This document shows, one piece after another, positions 37,307 through 47,989 of a stretch of DNA of 64,000 nucleotides (within the stretch, counting starts at the first letter, position 1; each line of letters opens with the position of its first letter). The notes under the pieces were generated by a model. It was not told the DNA's origin and ran no database searches. It saw only the letters and a program-made list of their open reading frames with translations. The stretch spans positions 868,001 through 932,000 of the forward strand of contig NZ_CP113061.1 of assembly GCF_026625745.1 (NCBI RefSeq), written 5' to 3'. Source of the stretch: Asticcacaulis sp. SL142. Its GTDB lineage: Bacteria > Pseudomonadota > Alphaproteobacteria > Caulobacterales > Caulobacteraceae. Both the position numbers and the translations under genes were made by a program.

Positions 37307-37665
37307 TTTTTTCTCACAAAAGTGCGTACGCCCGGCGAACCTACCGACTGAGCCAGCGCCTCATCAATTTGCCAGCCATTGGCCCGCAGCCATTCGATCG
37401 CGTCACCAAAACCCCGCTCGGCGGCACTGAGGGCAATCTCGCCGTCGCCTGAAAACAGCATGATGCTGCGCAAATGCACCGCGTCTTTGGCGGTGAAAAA
37501 TGTTTTCAGAAACGTCTTTTCAAGAATCTTCGGGGCCTTGGCGGTGTCGTGCATCAGCACGCATTTCTCCAGCCCGCCTTTCGAGACACGAAAGCGCGCC
37601 TGTTTGCCCTCAAACACCGTCAGATCGCCGTCACAGACGATTTTATATTTGGAGAACAATGACAA
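37303..37665 (-). CDS. Small conserved protein of unknown function between rpiA and gor
   Basis: A 120-residue soluble protein with no recognised domain. It reads like a compact alpha/beta protein with a hydrophobic core and a FGDAIEWLRANGWQIDEAL helix late in the sequence. It is encoded 13 bases after rpiA and overlaps gor by four bases, so it is probably part of the rpiA-gor operon and may serve carbohydrate or redox metabolism. This is inference from context only. Confidence 0.72.
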   Translation of the reverse strand: MSLFSKYKIVCDGDLTVFEGKQARFRVSKGGLEKCVLMHDTAKAPKILEKTFLKTFFTAKDAVHLRSIMLFSGDGEIALSAAERGFGDAIEWLRANGWQIDEALAQSVGSPGVRTFVRKK

Positions 37666-37678
37666 ACACTTAGCTCCT

Positions 37679-38371
37679 TTAAGGTTCCAAAACCTTCACG
37701 CCATCATCCGTCCCCAGCAACGCAAATTCGGCCAGATCAAGGAAAAGGCCGTGATCGACTACGCCGGTCGTGGCTTTCAGGGCGGCGGCCAGTCCCGTAG
37801 GGTCATAAATCTGCCCACACGGTACGTCAAAAATAAGGTTCGCGCCGTCCGTTATAAAGGGCTGGCCGTTTTTTTTACGTAATGTCGGCACTTTCTGGAT
37901 CTCAAACTCAGCCAGCACATCACAAATCCGGTTGACCGTGCCCTTATAGGCAAAGGGTTCAACCTCAATAGGCAGGGCAAATGCCCCCAGGGTTTTCACA
38001 TGCTTGGCAGCATCGGCGATAACGATGCAGGTTTTGGCCTGCTCCCAGATCAGCTTTTCACGCAGCAATGCCCCGCCGCCGCCCTTGATCAGCGCCAGCC
38101 CCGGCCCGATTTCATCGGCCCCGTCGACACATAGATCGAGCGTGCCGACATCATTGATATCAAGGATAGCCAGGCCCAGAGACTGCGCCAGATTGGTCGT
38201 CTGCACTGACGTCGAAACTAAGGTCAGCTTCATGCCTGCCTTGACCTTATCGGCAAGGGCCTTGACGAAATGGGCGGCGGTAGACCCCGTCCCCAGCCCT
38301 ACTTTCATGCCATCCTTGACGTATTCTATGGCGGCGAGACCCGATTGTTCTTTTTGCGTTTCGGCTGACAT
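37679..38371 (-). CDS. rpiA: Ribose-5-phosphate isomerase A
   Basis: RpiA interconverts ribulose 5-phosphate and ribose 5-phosphate, supplying prs with substrate. The 230-residue protein shows GLGTGSTAAHFV, the catalytic-site DGADEIGPG and KGGGGALLREK, all characteristic of the RpiA family. It follows glmU by seven bases and precedes the small unknown gene and gor, giving a probable glmU-rpiA-unknown-gor operon. Confidence 0.95.
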   Translation of the reverse strand: MSAETQKEQSGLAAIEYVKDGMKVGLGTGSTAAHFVKALADKVKAGMKLTLVSTSVQTTNLAQSLGLAILDINDVGTLDLCVDGADEIGPGLALIKGGGGALLREKLIWEQAKTCIVIADAAKHVKTLGAFALPIEVEPFAYKGTVNRICDVLAEFEIQKVPTLRKKNGQPFITDGANLIFDVPCGQIYDPTGLAAALKATTGVVDHGLFLDLAEFALLGTDDGVKVLEP

Positions 38372-38378
38372 GAAATTC

Positions 38379-39755
38379 CTACTTTTTGCTGGCTTTTTCA
38401 GCGGATTTGACGGCTCGGAAATTAGCGGCCCAGCCCGGTTTTTCAGACTGACGCGAGCGGGCGAAGGCTAAAGCATCGGCGCTGACGTCTTCGGTAATCA
38501 CCGACCCCGACCCGACCAAGGCACCCGCGCCGATGGTCACGGGGGCGACCAGCGACGAATTGGAACCAATAAACGCACCGTCACCAATGATAGTCTTATG
38601 CTTGAAGTAGCCATCATAGTTACAGAAAATCGTGCCTGCGCCGATATTGACCTTGGCCCCGACCTCGCCGTCGCCCAGATAGGCCAGATGGTTGGCCTTG
38701 GCACCCTCGCCAATGGTGACGTTTTTCACTTCGACAAAGTTGCCGATATGGACTTGCCTGCCCAGCACGGCCCCCGGCCGCAAACGCGCATAGGGCCCGA
38801 CCAGAGCCCCCTCACCCACGACAGCGCCTTCAAGGTGGCTAAACGCGTGGATCACCGCACCGCTCTCGACCGTAACGCCCTCACCAAAGACAACATTGGG
38901 TTCAATCACCACACCGGGCGCAATCTTGGTATCCCAAGAGAACCAAACCGTATCGGGTGCCGTCATGGTCACGCCATCGCGCAGAAACGCCTGCCTAGTG
39001 CGGCCTTGCCAGACGGCCTCCATCATCGCCAGTTCGCCTTGAGCATTGACGCCGCCGACATCCTGTTCGGACGCAAACGTCACCTGCGGCATCAGATCAC
39101 GCTTGCGCGCCAGAGCCACCACATCAGTCAGGTAATACTCGCCCTTGGCGTTGTCATTGGTGACCTCAGCCAACAGCGAAAACAGCACCGCGCAGTCACA
39201 GGCCAGCACGCCCGAATTACAGGCGGTAATGGCCAACTGCTCCTTATTGGCCTCCTTGGCTTCGACGATGGCATAAAGATTATGGTTCTGAGAGATCACC
39301 AACCGCCCATAGGCACCGGGATCAGCCGCTTCAAAGCCCAGCACAACCATTTCCGTGGTTTGGGCCATCTCAAACACCGGCAGCAGCACCTCAGCCGACA
39401 TTAACGGGCAGTCAGCATAGGTGACAATCACCTGACCATCGAAATCAGCCAACGCATCCCGCGCCGCCAACACCGCATGACCGGTGCCGAGCGGCGGATC
39501 CTGAACGACCACATTCTGATCACCCACCCGCGCGCGGGCAGCAATACCCACCGACGGGCTGTGGTTACCGACCACCACAACCACGCGGTCACAGCCCAGA
39601 TCGAAGGCCGCATCAATGGCGCGGTCGAGCATGGTACGCCCGCCAACCTTATGCAAAACCTTGGGCAGAGGCGACTTCATGCGCGTCCCCTGACCCGCCG
39701 CTAAAATCACCGCAGCCCGTTTGATGGTGGAATCTAAGCTCATATCGCGACTCAT
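38379..39755 (-). CDS. glmU: Bifunctional N-acetylglucosamine-1-phosphate uridyltransferase/glucosamine-1-phosphate acetyltransferase
   Basis: GlmU makes UDP-GlcNAc for peptidoglycan and lipopolysaccharide. The 458-residue protein has the N-terminal uridyltransferase signature [11 protein letters not shown] (18-28) and a C-terminal left-handed parallel beta-helix of hexapeptide repeats, with the acetyl-CoA site segment [16 protein letters not shown]. The first Met precedes a second possible start four codons in. The operon continues into rpiA. Confidence 0.96.
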   Translation of the reverse strand: MSRDMSLDSTIKRAAVILAAGQGTRMKSPLPKVLHKVGGRTMLDRAIDAAFDLGCDRVVVVVGNHSPSVGIAARARVGDQNVVVQDPPLGTGHAVLAARDALADFDGQVIVTYADCPLMSAEVLLPVFEMAQTTEMVVLGFEAADPGAYGRLVISQNHNLYAIVEAKEANKEQLAITACNSGVLACDCAVLFSLLAEVTNDNAKGEYYLTDVVALARKRDLMPQVTFASEQDVGGVNAQGELAMMEAVWQGRTRQAFLRDGVTMTAPDTVWFSWDTKIAPGVVIEPNVVFGEGVTVESGAVIHAFSHLEGAVVGEGALVGPYARLRPGAVLGRQVHIGNFVEVKNVTIGEGAKANHLAYLGDGEVGAKVNIGAGTIFCNYDGYFKHKTIIGDGAFIGSNSSLVAPVTIGAGALVGSGSVITEDVSADALAFARSRQSEKPGWAANFRAVKSAEKASKK

Positions 39756-39820
39756 CTGTTGCAGCCTTACCGGATTTAGCCCAAAGCAGGGTCAAACACC
39801 ATTACCTCACGAGTCATTAT

Positions 39821-40507
39821 ATGCCTGCCCTGCCCGATTTGCGCGATTATTGTCTGGCCTTCGATCTGGACGGAACTCTGGTCGATACGGCCCCGGATAT
39901 CATCGGGACCTTGAACGACATTCTGAAAGAACATGGCGCAGAGCCCTTCCCGCACAGTGCCGCCCGCGCACTGGTCGGTAAGGGCGCGCGCTCATTGATA
40001 CAGCGGGGTTTTGCCGCGGCCGGACTGTCGCTGACGCCAGAACAGGAAGACGCGATGGTGCCGCACTTTCTGGCGCTGTACCGGGAGCGTATCGACCATG
40101 AAAGCCAGCCGTTTGAGGGCGTTTTTGAGGCACTGGACATGCTTCGCACGGCGGGCGCGCATCTGGCGGTCTGCACCAACAAGCCCTATGATTTGTCCGT
40201 TTTGCTGCTCACGCGTATGGGCATGATCGAGCATTTCAAAACGGTGGTCGGTGCCGACAGCGTAACCCATAAAAAACCCGATCCGGAACACCTTAAGGCC
40301 TGCACCGATTTTATGGGCTTAACCCTCAATCAGTCCATACTGATCGGGGATTCAGAGACCGACTTTCTAACCGCCCGCAATGCCGGTGTGCCGTCGATAC
40401 TGGTCAGCTTTGGCTATAACGACACGCCGGTGGCTGAACTTAAGCCCGACCGGCTTATCCACCATTTCCGCGAACTGCCCGATGCGGTCGCCGCCTGCCT
40501 CAAATAA
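39821..40507 (+). CDS. gph: HAD-family phosphoglycolate phosphatase-like hydrolase
   Basis: A 228-residue HAD hydrolase of the phosphoglycolate phosphatase type. Motif I is FDLDGTLVDTAPD, motif II lies in AVCTNKPYD, motif III includes the Lys of HKKPDPEHL, and motif IV is IGDSETDF. The cap domain is the small helical type typical of Gph. It detoxifies 2-phosphoglycolate, which arises during DNA repair of oxidised ends, or it could serve another phosphomonoester. It is divergent from glmU over 65 bases. Confidence 0.9.
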   Translation: MPALPDLRDYCLAFDLDGTLVDTAPDIIGTLNDILKEHGAEPFPHSAARALVGKGARSLIQRGFAAAGLSLTPEQEDAMVPHFLALYRERIDHESQPFEGVFEALDMLRTAGAHLAVCTNKPYDLSVLLLTRMGMIEHFKTVVGADSVTHKKPDPEHLKACTDFMGLTLNQSILIGDSETDFLTARNAGVPSILVSFGYNDTPVAELKPDRLIHHFRELPDAVAACLK

Positions 40508-40562
40508 AGGACTTGTCACCGGCGTTTTGAGCGGTTAAAGCACCGCTCCTCGCAATTGGTTC

Positions 40563-40637
40563 GGACTCGTAGCTCAGCGGGAGAGCATTCGCTTCACACG
40601 CGAAGGGTCACAGGTTCAATCCCTGTCGGGTCCACCA
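40563..40637 (+). tRNA. tRNA-Val, anticodon CAC
   Basis: A cloverleaf folds by eye: acceptor GGACTCG pairs with CGGGTCC (one G-U), D stem GCTC/GAGC, anticodon stem TTCGC/GCGAA with loop TTCACAC, T stem ACAGG/CCTGT with loop TTCAATC, and an encoded CCA tail. The anticodon CAC reads GUG. The gene is 55 bases after gph. Confidence 0.96.
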
Positions 40638-40682
40638 TTTCCTCATTTTCTCCGAAAATTCAGAAATGCTTTTTTTCTGGCG

Positions 40683-40763
40683 CTCAGGGCCATAGGCCCT
40701 TGGCGGCGCGCAGCCTGCGCTCCCGCTTGGTCGCTAGTCGCTTCGCTTCGGCCATCTCACTTC
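40683..40763. repeat. GC-rich intergenic segment with short palindromes
   Basis: The gap after the tRNA (about 230 bases without a gene) contains a hairpin AGGGCC-ATA-GGCCCT and further GC-rich palindromic pieces. It ends at the 29-bp repeat. I see no coding sequence in it. Confidence 0.5.
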
Positions 40764-40792
40764 AAAGTCCTTCGCTGCGCTCAGTGTACTTT
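40764..40792. repeat. 29-bp intergenic repeat, copy 2
   Basis: Identical to the sequence at 9279-9307, which lies after ychF. Ends AAAGT and ACTTT are inverted. It lies after the tRNA and before the small acetyltransferase gene. Confidence 0.75.
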
Positions 40793-40870
40793 GTCGTGTA
40801 ATTATAAGCTCTATTGAAAGTTTACACGGACGGCCTCATCTTCGGAGTCGATCTTCAAGGAGCGACACCC

Positions 40871-41128
40871 ATGGCCACTGCCGTTACCGACAATACCGCC
40901 GAAAGCCGCTTTGAACTGTCGGTTGAGGGCGAAACCGCCTATGCCGATTACCACGTCACCGGCGACACCCTCTATATCGATTACGTTTTTGCACCCGATG
41001 CCTTGCGCGGCACAGGCGCGGCGGGAAAGCTGATGCAAGGGCTGGTCGATATCGTCAGCACCCGCCCCCAGAAAATCGTACCCATCTGCGGTTATGCCGC
41101 CGCGTGGCTGAAGCGACATCGTCTTTGA
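40871..41128 (+). CDS. Small GCN5-related N-acetyltransferase (YjdJ/COG2388 type)
   Basis: An 85-residue minimal GNAT domain of the COG2388 type. The acetyl-CoA loop is represented by LRGTGAAGKLMQ, and the typical C-terminal ending is ICGYAAAWLKRHR. Such proteins are among the smallest acetyltransferases; their substrates are mostly unknown. The start is chosen at the ATG with AAGGAG nine bases upstream; an open extension of 19 codons to the left lacks family sequence. Confidence 0.85.
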   Translation: MATAVTDNTAESRFELSVEGETAYADYHVTGDTLYIDYVFAPDALRGTGAAGKLMQGLVDIVSTRPQKIVPICGYAAAWLKRHRL

Positions 41129-41270
41129 TTTTAGCGCATATTGCTTTTACGGCAAACACTTACCGCGCAAGGCTTTGAGCCCCTTTTAAGTCCTTTTGGT
41201 TAACCCTATAGTTACCACTGCGACCGATAGTCGCAGCATAGGTGAATCGTTTGATTATAAGGGACTCCGC

Positions 41271-42980
41271 GTGGCCAAAATTCTGTCGTCGCTCAAAGGT
41301 CGCATCCTGAGCGCAGTATTTGTCTGTATCGCCGCCGCCGTTGTGGTCACAGCCCTGCTCGATTTCGTGGCCATGAAAGGCCGGCTTGATGATCAGGTTC
41401 GCCAGCAACTGGAGTGGTCTTTAAGGGTCGCGGCCGATAAATATGCCGCCGTAGCGCCTGGAACACAAGTTGACACAAATGACGCCGGGATTGTTCAGGC
41501 GGTTCGCGCCGACAGCGTTCCTGACTTCGCCGACAACAGTCTGGTCGATGACATTGGCCAGATCAACAAAGGCTATGTAACGGTTTTCAAGGCCGATGAC
41601 GCCGCTGCCGATTTCGTGCGCCTGACCACCAATGTCATCAAACCTGATGGGGCCCGCGCGGTCGGCACCCCCTTGGGCAAGGACAGCGCTGCCTTCCCCG
41701 CCATATCCTCCGGTAAGCCGTTTTTCGGCGTCGCCGCCATTGTCGGTGAAAAATACCAGACCGCCTACACACCGGTCATCAATACTGACGGCAAGGTCAT
41801 CGGCATCATTTTTGTCGGGGCGGCCAAGGTTGCCGATCTCAATGCCGCTCTGATCGGGCAAGCCCTGAAACTCGCGGGCACGGCGGTGTTTATGTTGCTT
41901 GTGACCGCCGTCGTGGTCTACAGCCTGCTGTCGAAAGAGCTGAAAAAGATCGATAAAATATCAAACGCCGCCCGCGATATCGCTCAGGGTCAACTGGATC
42001 GCGATATCCCGCATCAAAATGATAGCGATGAAATCGGCCTGATCGGGCGCGCGATTGCTAATCTTCGCGATGCGGCCCGTGAGCGCGAAACCCTGCGTGA
42101 GCAACAGGCCATTGAGGCGGCTCAGGCGCTCGCTCGTCGTGACAGTACCCAAACCGGCGTGGCCACATTTCTGCAAACCACACGCAGTCTGTTTGATACC
42201 CTTAGCGAAGATGTCCGCGCCCTCACCCAACTGTCCGGCGATATGCAGTCGAGCGCCTCAGCCACGGCCCAGTCTACCGGAGCGGCCGCTCAGACCAGCG
42301 ACGAAGCGTCCCGCACGGTCGCACATGTCGCCGAAGCGGCCCATTCTTTGGCCAGTGCGGTAAGCGAGGTATCAGCCTCGGTCCAAAGCACGTCTCAGGC
42401 CCTGCACAAGGCCACCGTCGAAGGCGATGCGGCTACGGTGAAAGTGGCGCAACTGGCCAATGCCGCTGAGAAAATTGATGATGTGGTGCGCCTGATCCGC
42501 CAGATTGCCGCCCAGACAAACCTGCTGGCCCTCAATGCTACGATCGAAGCCGCCCGCGCCGGTGAAGCTGGCAAAGGCTTTGCGGTTGTGGCCACCGAGG
42601 TCAAATCCCTCGCCAACCAGACCGCCAAGGCGACTGAGGACATCGTGGCCCAGATTAGCGAAATCCAGACCGCCACCCGCGACACGGTGGATGCCATTAC
42701 GACGATCACCTCCGTGTTGGGTGAAGTTCAAAATCTGGCCTCGGCTATGTCGGGCGCCGTAGCCGACCAGAGCCAGTCATCGGCTGCTATTTCAGACGGC
42801 GCGTCTTCCGCGGCCCGCAGCGCCGACGATACCCGTCAGGCTGTGGTCAGCGCCTCCGAAAAAGTGGCCGCATCACGCCAGACGGCTCAGGATCTGGCCA
42901 CTGCCGCCGATCGGGTCACTGATGCCCTGTCACGCCTGTCGGACGCGGTCGAAACCTTCGCGTCTGACCGGGCCGCTTAA
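41271..42980 (+). CDS. Methyl-accepting chemotaxis protein with periplasmic Cache domain
   Basis: A 569-residue chemoreceptor. Transmembrane helix 1 (about 10-33) and helix 2 (about 200-225) enclose a periplasmic domain of Cache_3 type, with [17 protein letters not shown] near its end. A HAMP linker ([11 protein letters not shown]-like) follows, then the methyl-accepting domain, whose tip reads [20 protein letters not shown] and [15 protein letters not shown]. There is no C-terminal pentapeptide for CheR. I chose the GTG with AAGGGA upstream over the longer extension. The gene stands alone, with no che genes near it. Its stop overlaps the converging antiporter stop (TTAA). Confidence 0.92.
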   Translation: MAKILSSLKGRILSAVFVCIAAAVVVTALLDFVAMKGRLDDQVRQQLEWSLRVAADKYAAVAPGTQVDTNDAGIVQAVRADSVPDFADNSLVDDIGQINKGYVTVFKADDAAADFVRLTTNVIKPDGARAVGTPLGKDSAAFPAISSGKPFFGVAAIVGEKYQTAYTPVINTDGKVIGIIFVGAAKVADLNAALIGQALKLAGTAVFMLLVTAVVVYSLLSKELKKIDKISNAARDIAQGQLDRDIPHQNDSDEIGLIGRAIANLRDAARERETLREQQAIEAAQALARRDSTQTGVATFLQTTRSLFDTLSEDVRALTQLSGDMQSSASATAQSTGAAAQTSDEASRTVAHVAEAAHSLASAVSEVSASVQSTSQALHKATVEGDAATVKVAQLANAAEKIDDVVRLIRQIAAQTNLLALNATIEAARAGEAGKGFAVVATEVKSLANQTAKATEDIVAQISEIQTATRDTVDAITTITSVLGEVQNLASAMSGAVADQSQSSAAISDGASSAARSADDTRQAVVSASEKVAASRQTAQDLATAADRVTDALSRLSDAVETFASDRAA

Positions 42981-44818
42981 GGGGTATTGACCTTTTCCGG
43001 GTCAGCGACATCTTCACGCAGGATGCGTTCCAGCTCTTCGGCGCTCAGCTTGGACATATTGACCAGTTCAGGCTCATTGTCGAAAAACTCAAACGATTTT
43101 TTGAGCGTCATGACATCATGGGCCATAAATTTCTTGGCTTTCCGCTCCATGTCGGCAGACTTGAAACCCAAAGCAATCATGACTTCGCGCGCCATATTCA
43201 GCGACGATTCAAACGTCTCCCGCCGGAAGTGGTCAGCGCCGGCCTTATCCAGTTCATAGGCATGGCGGCGGTTACGGGCGCGGGCGTAGATTTTCAGGTT
43301 TGGAAACGATTGTTTAGCCATGCGCACAATCGCCAGCGCATCATCCGGGCCATCAACCGCTACCACCAGAATTTTAGCGTCTGCGGCACCGGCACTGCGC
43401 AACAGGTCTAACCGTGTCGCGTCCCCGAAATAGGCATTATTGCCGAACTTTCGCACCAGCTCGATCTGATCCGGGTTGTTCTCCAAAACCGTGATCCCTA
43501 TCCCCTGATGGCGCAGAAACCGGCCAATGACCTGACCGTAACGGCCAAATCCGGCAATGATGACGCGGTTGCGTTCATTGATCGCATCAAATTGCCGCTC
43601 CGGCAGCATGGTCACAAAGCGGGGCACGACATAGCGGGCATAAAGCTCCATAATCAGCGGTGTCAGCGCAATCGATATGGTCACAATCAACATCAGCGAC
43701 CGATACATCTCACCGTCGATAACCCGCAAACCGTAGATCATCTGAAACAGCACAAAGGCAAATTCGCCGCCCTGAGCCAGCCCCAGCGCCAGTCCCAGAT
43801 TCTCCTCGCCGCTAAAGCCAAAGATTTTTGCCAGCACAACTAGAATCAAAGCCTTGAGCACCATCAGCCCCAGTACGGCCCCCATCAATCCCAGTGGGTT
43901 TTCCAGCAGAACATCGAAATTCATCCCCATGCCGACGGTGATGAAAAACAGCCCCAGCAGCAGCCCTTTGAATGGCTCTATATCGGTCTCAATCGTGCGC
44001 TTATATTCTGAGTTGGCGAGGATCACCCCACCGATAAAGGCCCCCAAGGCGGGTGACACACCGACCATTTCCATCAGCACCGTCGTGCCCACCACCAGCG
44101 CCAGAGACGTCGCTGTAAATAACTCACGCAGGTTGGTCTTGGCGACCGCATGGAACAACTTTGGCAGAATAAAACGCGCCGCCAGAACCATTGTCCCCAG
44201 CACCAGCACAACCGCCCCGGCCTGCATCCATGCCGGAGCGTCCGCCAACAGTCCGTGGCCATGCCCCGACTCATTGGCAATCCGGCTTTCGGGTACGCCC
44301 AGAGATGCGGCCAGAAACGGCAACAAAATCAGAATGAAAATGACGGCTATGTCCTGAAACAACAGGACCGAAAATGACGATTGCCCGACATTGGTGTGCA
44401 GCAGCTTTTTCTCTTGCAACATCTGCATGACCAGAGCGGTCGATGACAATGACAAGGCCATACCGACCGCCAGCGTCGTTTGCCAGTCGTGGCCCATCGC
44501 CATCCCGACCAACATAATGGCCACGCTGGTCACCACCACTTGTAAGCCGCCTAAGCCGACGATCGAACGCCGCAACCGCCACAAGGTGTCAGGTTCAAGC
44601 TCAAGCCCAATCAGGAACAACATCATGATTACGCCAAATTCGGCGAAGCCCATGATCCGCTCCGGCTGGTCGATCAAGCCAAGAGCAAATGGCCCGATCA
44701 GAACGCCGACAATCAGGTAGCCCAGAACCGAGCCGAGCTTAAAACGCGACGCCAGCGGCACCACCACGCAGGCGGCCGCCAGAAAGATAAATATGTTGAT
44801 CAGTAATTTCGATTCCAT
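42977..44818 (-). CDS. Kef-type monovalent cation:proton antiporter-2 with TrkA-N domain
   Basis: A 613-residue CPA2 antiporter. The N-terminal half has about 12-13 helices with [19 protein letters not shown] and [10 protein letters not shown], the second matching the conserved acidic segment of KefB/KefC. The C-terminal RCK/TrkA-N domain begins [18 protein letters not shown], a Rossmann fold expected to bind NAD(H) or glutathione adducts. In E. coli such proteins release K+ under electrophile stress and are gated by glutathione, which fits the glutathione genes in this window, but direct linkage is inference. I chose the ATG giving [18 protein letters not shown]. Confidence 0.93.
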   Translation of the reverse strand: MESKLLINIFIFLAAACVVVPLASRFKLGSVLGYLIVGVLIGPFALGLIDQPERIMGFAEFGVIMMLFLIGLELEPDTLWRLRRSIVGLGGLQVVVTSVAIMLVGMAMGHDWQTTLAVGMALSLSSTALVMQMLQEKKLLHTNVGQSSFSVLLFQDIAVIFILILLPFLAASLGVPESRIANESGHGHGLLADAPAWMQAGAVVLVLGTMVLAARFILPKLFHAVAKTNLRELFTATSLALVVGTTVLMEMVGVSPALGAFIGGVILANSEYKRTIETDIEPFKGLLLGLFFITVGMGMNFDVLLENPLGLMGAVLGLMVLKALILVVLAKIFGFSGEENLGLALGLAQGGEFAFVLFQMIYGLRVIDGEMYRSLMLIVTISIALTPLIMELYARYVVPRFVTMLPERQFDAINERNRVIIAGFGRYGQVIGRFLRHQGIGITVLENNPDQIELVRKFGNNAYFGDATRLDLLRSAGAADAKILVVAVDGPDDALAIVRMAKQSFPNLKIYARARNRRHAYELDKAGADHFRRETFESSLNMAREVMIALGFKSADMERKAKKFMAHDVMTLKKSFEFFDNEPELVNMSKLSAEELERILREDVADPEKVNTP

Positions 44819-44886
44819 GACGGCCTTACTGATACCCCGAGTCCGTTGCGCTTGACAGATACCAACGAACACGGCTCACATAAATT

Positions 44887-45711
44887 ATGGATATAATCCC
44901 TGCCCTGCCGCTGTTTGAGGTTCACGAAGGCGATGGACCTTTGGTGATTGCTGCCCCGCATGTCGGCACCTATCTACCCGATGATATTGCCGCCTGCATG
45001 ACGTCTACGGGTTGCAGCGTCAATGAAACCGATTTTCATGTTCACCGGCTTTACGATTTTGCCCGCAGTCTGGGCGCCAGCACATTATGGGCGACCCACA
45101 GCCGCTATGTCATCGATCTTAATCGTCCGCCCGATGGCGGCGCGCTGTATCCTGGCAAGTTCGAGACGGCCCTGTGCCCGCTGACCGATTTTGACCTCCA
45201 GCCGCTGTATATCGCAGGGCTGGAACCCGATGCCGCTGAGGTTGAACACCGACGGGTGCACTATCACGCACCCTACCATCAACGATTGACTGAAATTCTG
45301 ACCGCCACCCGTGCGCGGCATGGTTATGCGCTTTTGATCGACGCCCACTCGATCCGCAGCGCGATCCCCAGCCTGTTCAGCGGGTCGTTGCCGGATATCA
45401 ATCTGGGCAGCAATGACGGACAAACCCTGTCACCGGAGGTTTTGGAGGTCGTGCGCAAGTGGCAAGACACACGGTCGCCGTTTTCCAGCGTGCTCGATGG
45501 TCGCTTTAAGGGCGGCTATACCACCCGACATTACGGCAGGCCTGAGATCAACCAGTTCAGCCTTCAGACCGAGATCGTGCAGGATCGGTATCTCGATACA
45601 GCCGATCCGCGCACATTCCATGCCGAGCGGGCCAAAGCCATGTCAATGCGCCTGAAATCGCTGGTTGAGGCCTTGCTTTCTCACCTTGAGCGGTCTTATA
45701 GACCGGGTTAA
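44887..45711 (+). CDS. N-formylglutamate amidohydrolase family protein
   Basis: A 274-residue FGase family (PF05013) hydrolase. Family landmarks include APHVGTYLP, the conserved RPPDGGALYPG segment, VHYHAPYHQRL with His residues, LLIDAHSIRS and the late EINQFSLQTEI. Members hydrolyse N-formylglutamate in histidine degradation. No hut gene is adjacent, so the role may differ. It is divergent from the antiporter gene, and folD follows after 25 bases. Confidence 0.87.
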   Translation: MDIIPALPLFEVHEGDGPLVIAAPHVGTYLPDDIAACMTSTGCSVNETDFHVHRLYDFARSLGASTLWATHSRYVIDLNRPPDGGALYPGKFETALCPLTDFDLQPLYIAGLEPDAAEVEHRRVHYHAPYHQRLTEILTATRARHGYALLIDAHSIRSAIPSLFSGSLPDINLGSNDGQTLSPEVLEVVRKWQDTRSPFSSVLDGRFKGGYTTRHYGRPEINQFSLQTEIVQDRYLDTADPRTFHAERAKAMSMRLKSLVEALLSHLERSYRPG

Positions 45712-45736
45712 TTGCAACAACGCGTGAGCCTTTTTT

Positions 45737-46660
45737 ATGACCGACACCAATCTGGGCAATATTATCGACGGGTTTGGCTACGCCAAGGGTCTGCGGGAAC
45801 GGCTAGCGGTCAAGGTGGCAGAGCTTAAGGCTACCAACGGCATCACGCCCTGCCTGGTGGTCGTTATTGTCGGTGATGATCCAGCCAGCCAGATCTACGT
45901 CAAAAACAAAGGCGAAAGTACGCGGGCCATCGGCATGGAATCGCGCACTATCACCTTGCCGGACACCACGACCGAAGATGACCTGCTGAAATTGATCGCC
46001 GAACTAAATGCCGACACTGCGGTTAACGGCATATTGGTTCAGTTGCCACTGCCAAAACACATGTCCTCGCTCAAGGTCATTGACGCCATCGATCCGCTCA
46101 AGGATGTGGACGGGTTCCATATTGAAAATGCCGGTAAGCTGGCGGTCGGGTTAGACGGCATAGTCCCCTGTACGCCGCTGGGCAGTCTGATGCTGCTCAA
46201 AGATGCCGTCAAAACCCAGGGCAACGGGTCATTGGCGGGCATGAATGCGGTTATCGTGGGACGCTCGAATATTGTTGGCAAACCGATGGCGCAACTGCTG
46301 CTTAATCAGGATTGCACCGTCACCATTGCGCACTCAAAAACCAAAAATCTCAAAGAATTATGCCTCACGGCTGATATTTTGGTGGCGGCGGTTGGCCGTC
46401 CGAAATTTATCGCCGGCGATTGGGTCAGGGACGGCGCCTATGTCATTGACGTCGGCATCAACCGCATCGAGGTTGACGGACCGGAGGGTAAAAAGTCGAA
46501 GGTCGTCGGTGATGTTGATTTCGACGCCGCCAAGCTGCGCGCCAAGGCGATTACGCCCGTGCCGCGCGGCGTCGGGCCAATGACCATCGCCTGCCTTTTG
46601 AACAACACCCTGCACGCCACCTGCCTGCAATACGGCCTGCCCTCCCCTGAAGGCCTGTAA
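45737..46660 (+). CDS. folD: Bifunctional methylenetetrahydrofolate dehydrogenase/methenyltetrahydrofolate cyclohydrolase
   Basis: FolD interconverts 5,10-methylene-, methenyl- and 10-formyl-tetrahydrofolate. The 307-residue protein carries the catalytic [10 protein letters not shown] segment (Tyr54, Lys58), VQLPLPKH, and the NADP-binding [18 protein letters not shown]. The C-terminal segment [17 protein letters not shown] is canonical. The ferredoxin reductase-like gene starts three bases after its stop, so the two are probably co-transcribed. Confidence 0.95.
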   Translation: MTDTNLGNIIDGFGYAKGLRERLAVKVAELKATNGITPCLVVVIVGDDPASQIYVKNKGESTRAIGMESRTITLPDTTTEDDLLKLIAELNADTAVNGILVQLPLPKHMSSLKVIDAIDPLKDVDGFHIENAGKLAVGLDGIVPCTPLGSLMLLKDAVKTQGNGSLAGMNAVIVGRSNIVGKPMAQLLLNQDCTVTIAHSKTKNLKELCLTADILVAAVGRPKFIAGDWVRDGAYVIDVGINRIEVDGPEGKKSKVVGDVDFDAAKLRAKAITPVPRGVGPMTIACLLNNTLHATCLQYGLPSPEGL

Positions 46661-46663
46661 GAT

Positions 46664-47887
46664 ATGGGCGTGGTGATCATCGGTGCGGGCCATGCCGGCG
46701 GCAGCGCCGCGGCCTTTCTGCGGCAATATGGTTATGACGGTGACATCACCCTGATCGGGGCGGAAGCCTACCTGCCCTATCAACGCCCGCCCCTGTCCAA
46801 GGCGTGGCTGAAAGGCGAAGCCGAAGAGGAAGACCTCTATCTGCGTCCGGCCAGTTTTTATGCCGAAAAAAACATCACGCTTAGGCTGGACACCCACGTG
46901 TCAATGATTGACCGTGAAGCGCAACAGGTTGAACTGAACGGCGGTGAGCGTGTCGGTTATGATCATCTGATCCTTGCCACCGGCTCGACCGCGCGACCGT
47001 TCACTATCGAAGGTGCCGATCTGACACCCTATCACCAGCTACACACGCTGGCCCATGCCGAGGCGCTGAAATCCGCATTCCAAGATGGCTTGCGGGTCGG
47101 CCTGATCGGTGCGGGCTATGTCGGCCTTGAGGTCGCGGCCTCTGCGCGCAAACTGGGGTGTCAGGTTACGGTCTTTGAGCGCGAAGCCCGCGTTCTGGCT
47201 CGCGTCGCCTCGAAAACTTTGTCGGCCTTTTTTGAGAAAACGCATGAGGTAAATGGCGTATCCTTTTGCCTGAGTGCAGATATTTCTAAACTCAGCCCCT
47301 CTGACCACGGCGCCATCGTTCATCATGCCGATGGTACGCAATCTGAATTTGACCTACTGCTGGTCGGTATTGGCGCCCTGCCCTGTGATGATCTGGCGCG
47401 CGCATGCGGCCTGCTGTGTGAAAACGGAGTGCAGGTCGATAATGAGGCCCGCACGTCTGATCCCCATATCTTTGCCATTGGCGATGTGACCTCCCGCATG
47501 GTGCAGCCCTATTACGAAGGCCGCTATCGTCTGGAGAGCGTGCCCAATGCACTGGAGCAGGCCAAGCAGGCCGCCGCCGCCATTGCCGGTTCAAAACCGC
47601 CCGCCCCCGAAGTGCCGTGGTTCTGGTCAGATCAATATGACTATAAGCTTCAGATCGCGGGGCTGATCCCGCCTGTGTCAAATACCGTCGTGCGCGGCAA
47701 TCCTGATGACGGCGCATTCAGCGTTTTTCACCTTGATGATGATCACCGCCTGCGCGCCGCCGAATGTGTCAATCGCCCGGCTGATTTCATGGCCGCCAAA
47801 CAACTGATCGCCAAGGGTGTCGCCCTTGATCCAGTCGTTGTGGCCGATGCAGCGGCTTCGCTCAAACCGTTTCTGACGGCAGGGTAA
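46664..47887 (+). CDS. FAD-dependent ferredoxin/rhodocoxin reductase-like oxidoreductase
   Basis: A 407-residue pyridine nucleotide-disulfide oxidoreductase without the redox cysteine pair. It resembles ferredoxin-NAD(+) reductase components of cytochrome P450 and dioxygenase systems (ThcD, PdR, BphA4). FAD binding GAGHAGGSAAAFLRQ is at residues 6-20, YQRPPLSKAWL follows, the NAD(H) fold is GAGYVGLEVAASARK, and IFAIGDVTSR closes the second dinucleotide site, followed by a reductase_C domain. The partner ferredoxin is not encoded nearby. Confidence 0.88.
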   Translation: MGVVIIGAGHAGGSAAAFLRQYGYDGDITLIGAEAYLPYQRPPLSKAWLKGEAEEEDLYLRPASFYAEKNITLRLDTHVSMIDREAQQVELNGGERVGYDHLILATGSTARPFTIEGADLTPYHQLHTLAHAEALKSAFQDGLRVGLIGAGYVGLEVAASARKLGCQVTVFEREARVLARVASKTLSAFFEKTHEVNGVSFCLSADISKLSPSDHGAIVHHADGTQSEFDLLLVGIGALPCDDLARACGLLCENGVQVDNEARTSDPHIFAIGDVTSRMVQPYYEGRYRLESVPNALEQAKQAAAAIAGSKPPAPEVPWFWSDQYDYKLQIAGLIPPVSNTVVRGNPDDGAFSVFHLDDDHRLRAAECVNRPADFMAAKQLIAKGVALDPVVVADAAASLKPFLTAG

Positions 47888-47949
47888 ATCACATAATTTT
47901 GCCGCAGCGCAGCGTATTTGCGCGTGACAAATCAAGCCGATATGGCATA

Positions 47950-47983
47950 GCCTCGCCCCAACATAAACGCATCAGGGCGAGGC
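47950..47983 (+). promoter_or_regulatory. Hairpin covering the scoA ribosome binding site
   Basis: GCCTCGCCC pairs perfectly with GGGCGAGGC across a 16-base loop. The right arm is the GGGCGAGG ribosome binding site seven bases before the scoA ATG. Base pairing would occlude it, so translation may be controlled. Whether the hairpin forms in the cell is untested. Confidence 0.5.
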
Positions 47984-47989
47984 ACGCAC

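Noticed and set aside
41186-41203. CtrA-type binding site (TTAA pairs) upstream of the chemoreceptor gene
   Set aside because: The spacing between the two TTAA blocks is ten bases, not the usual seven.
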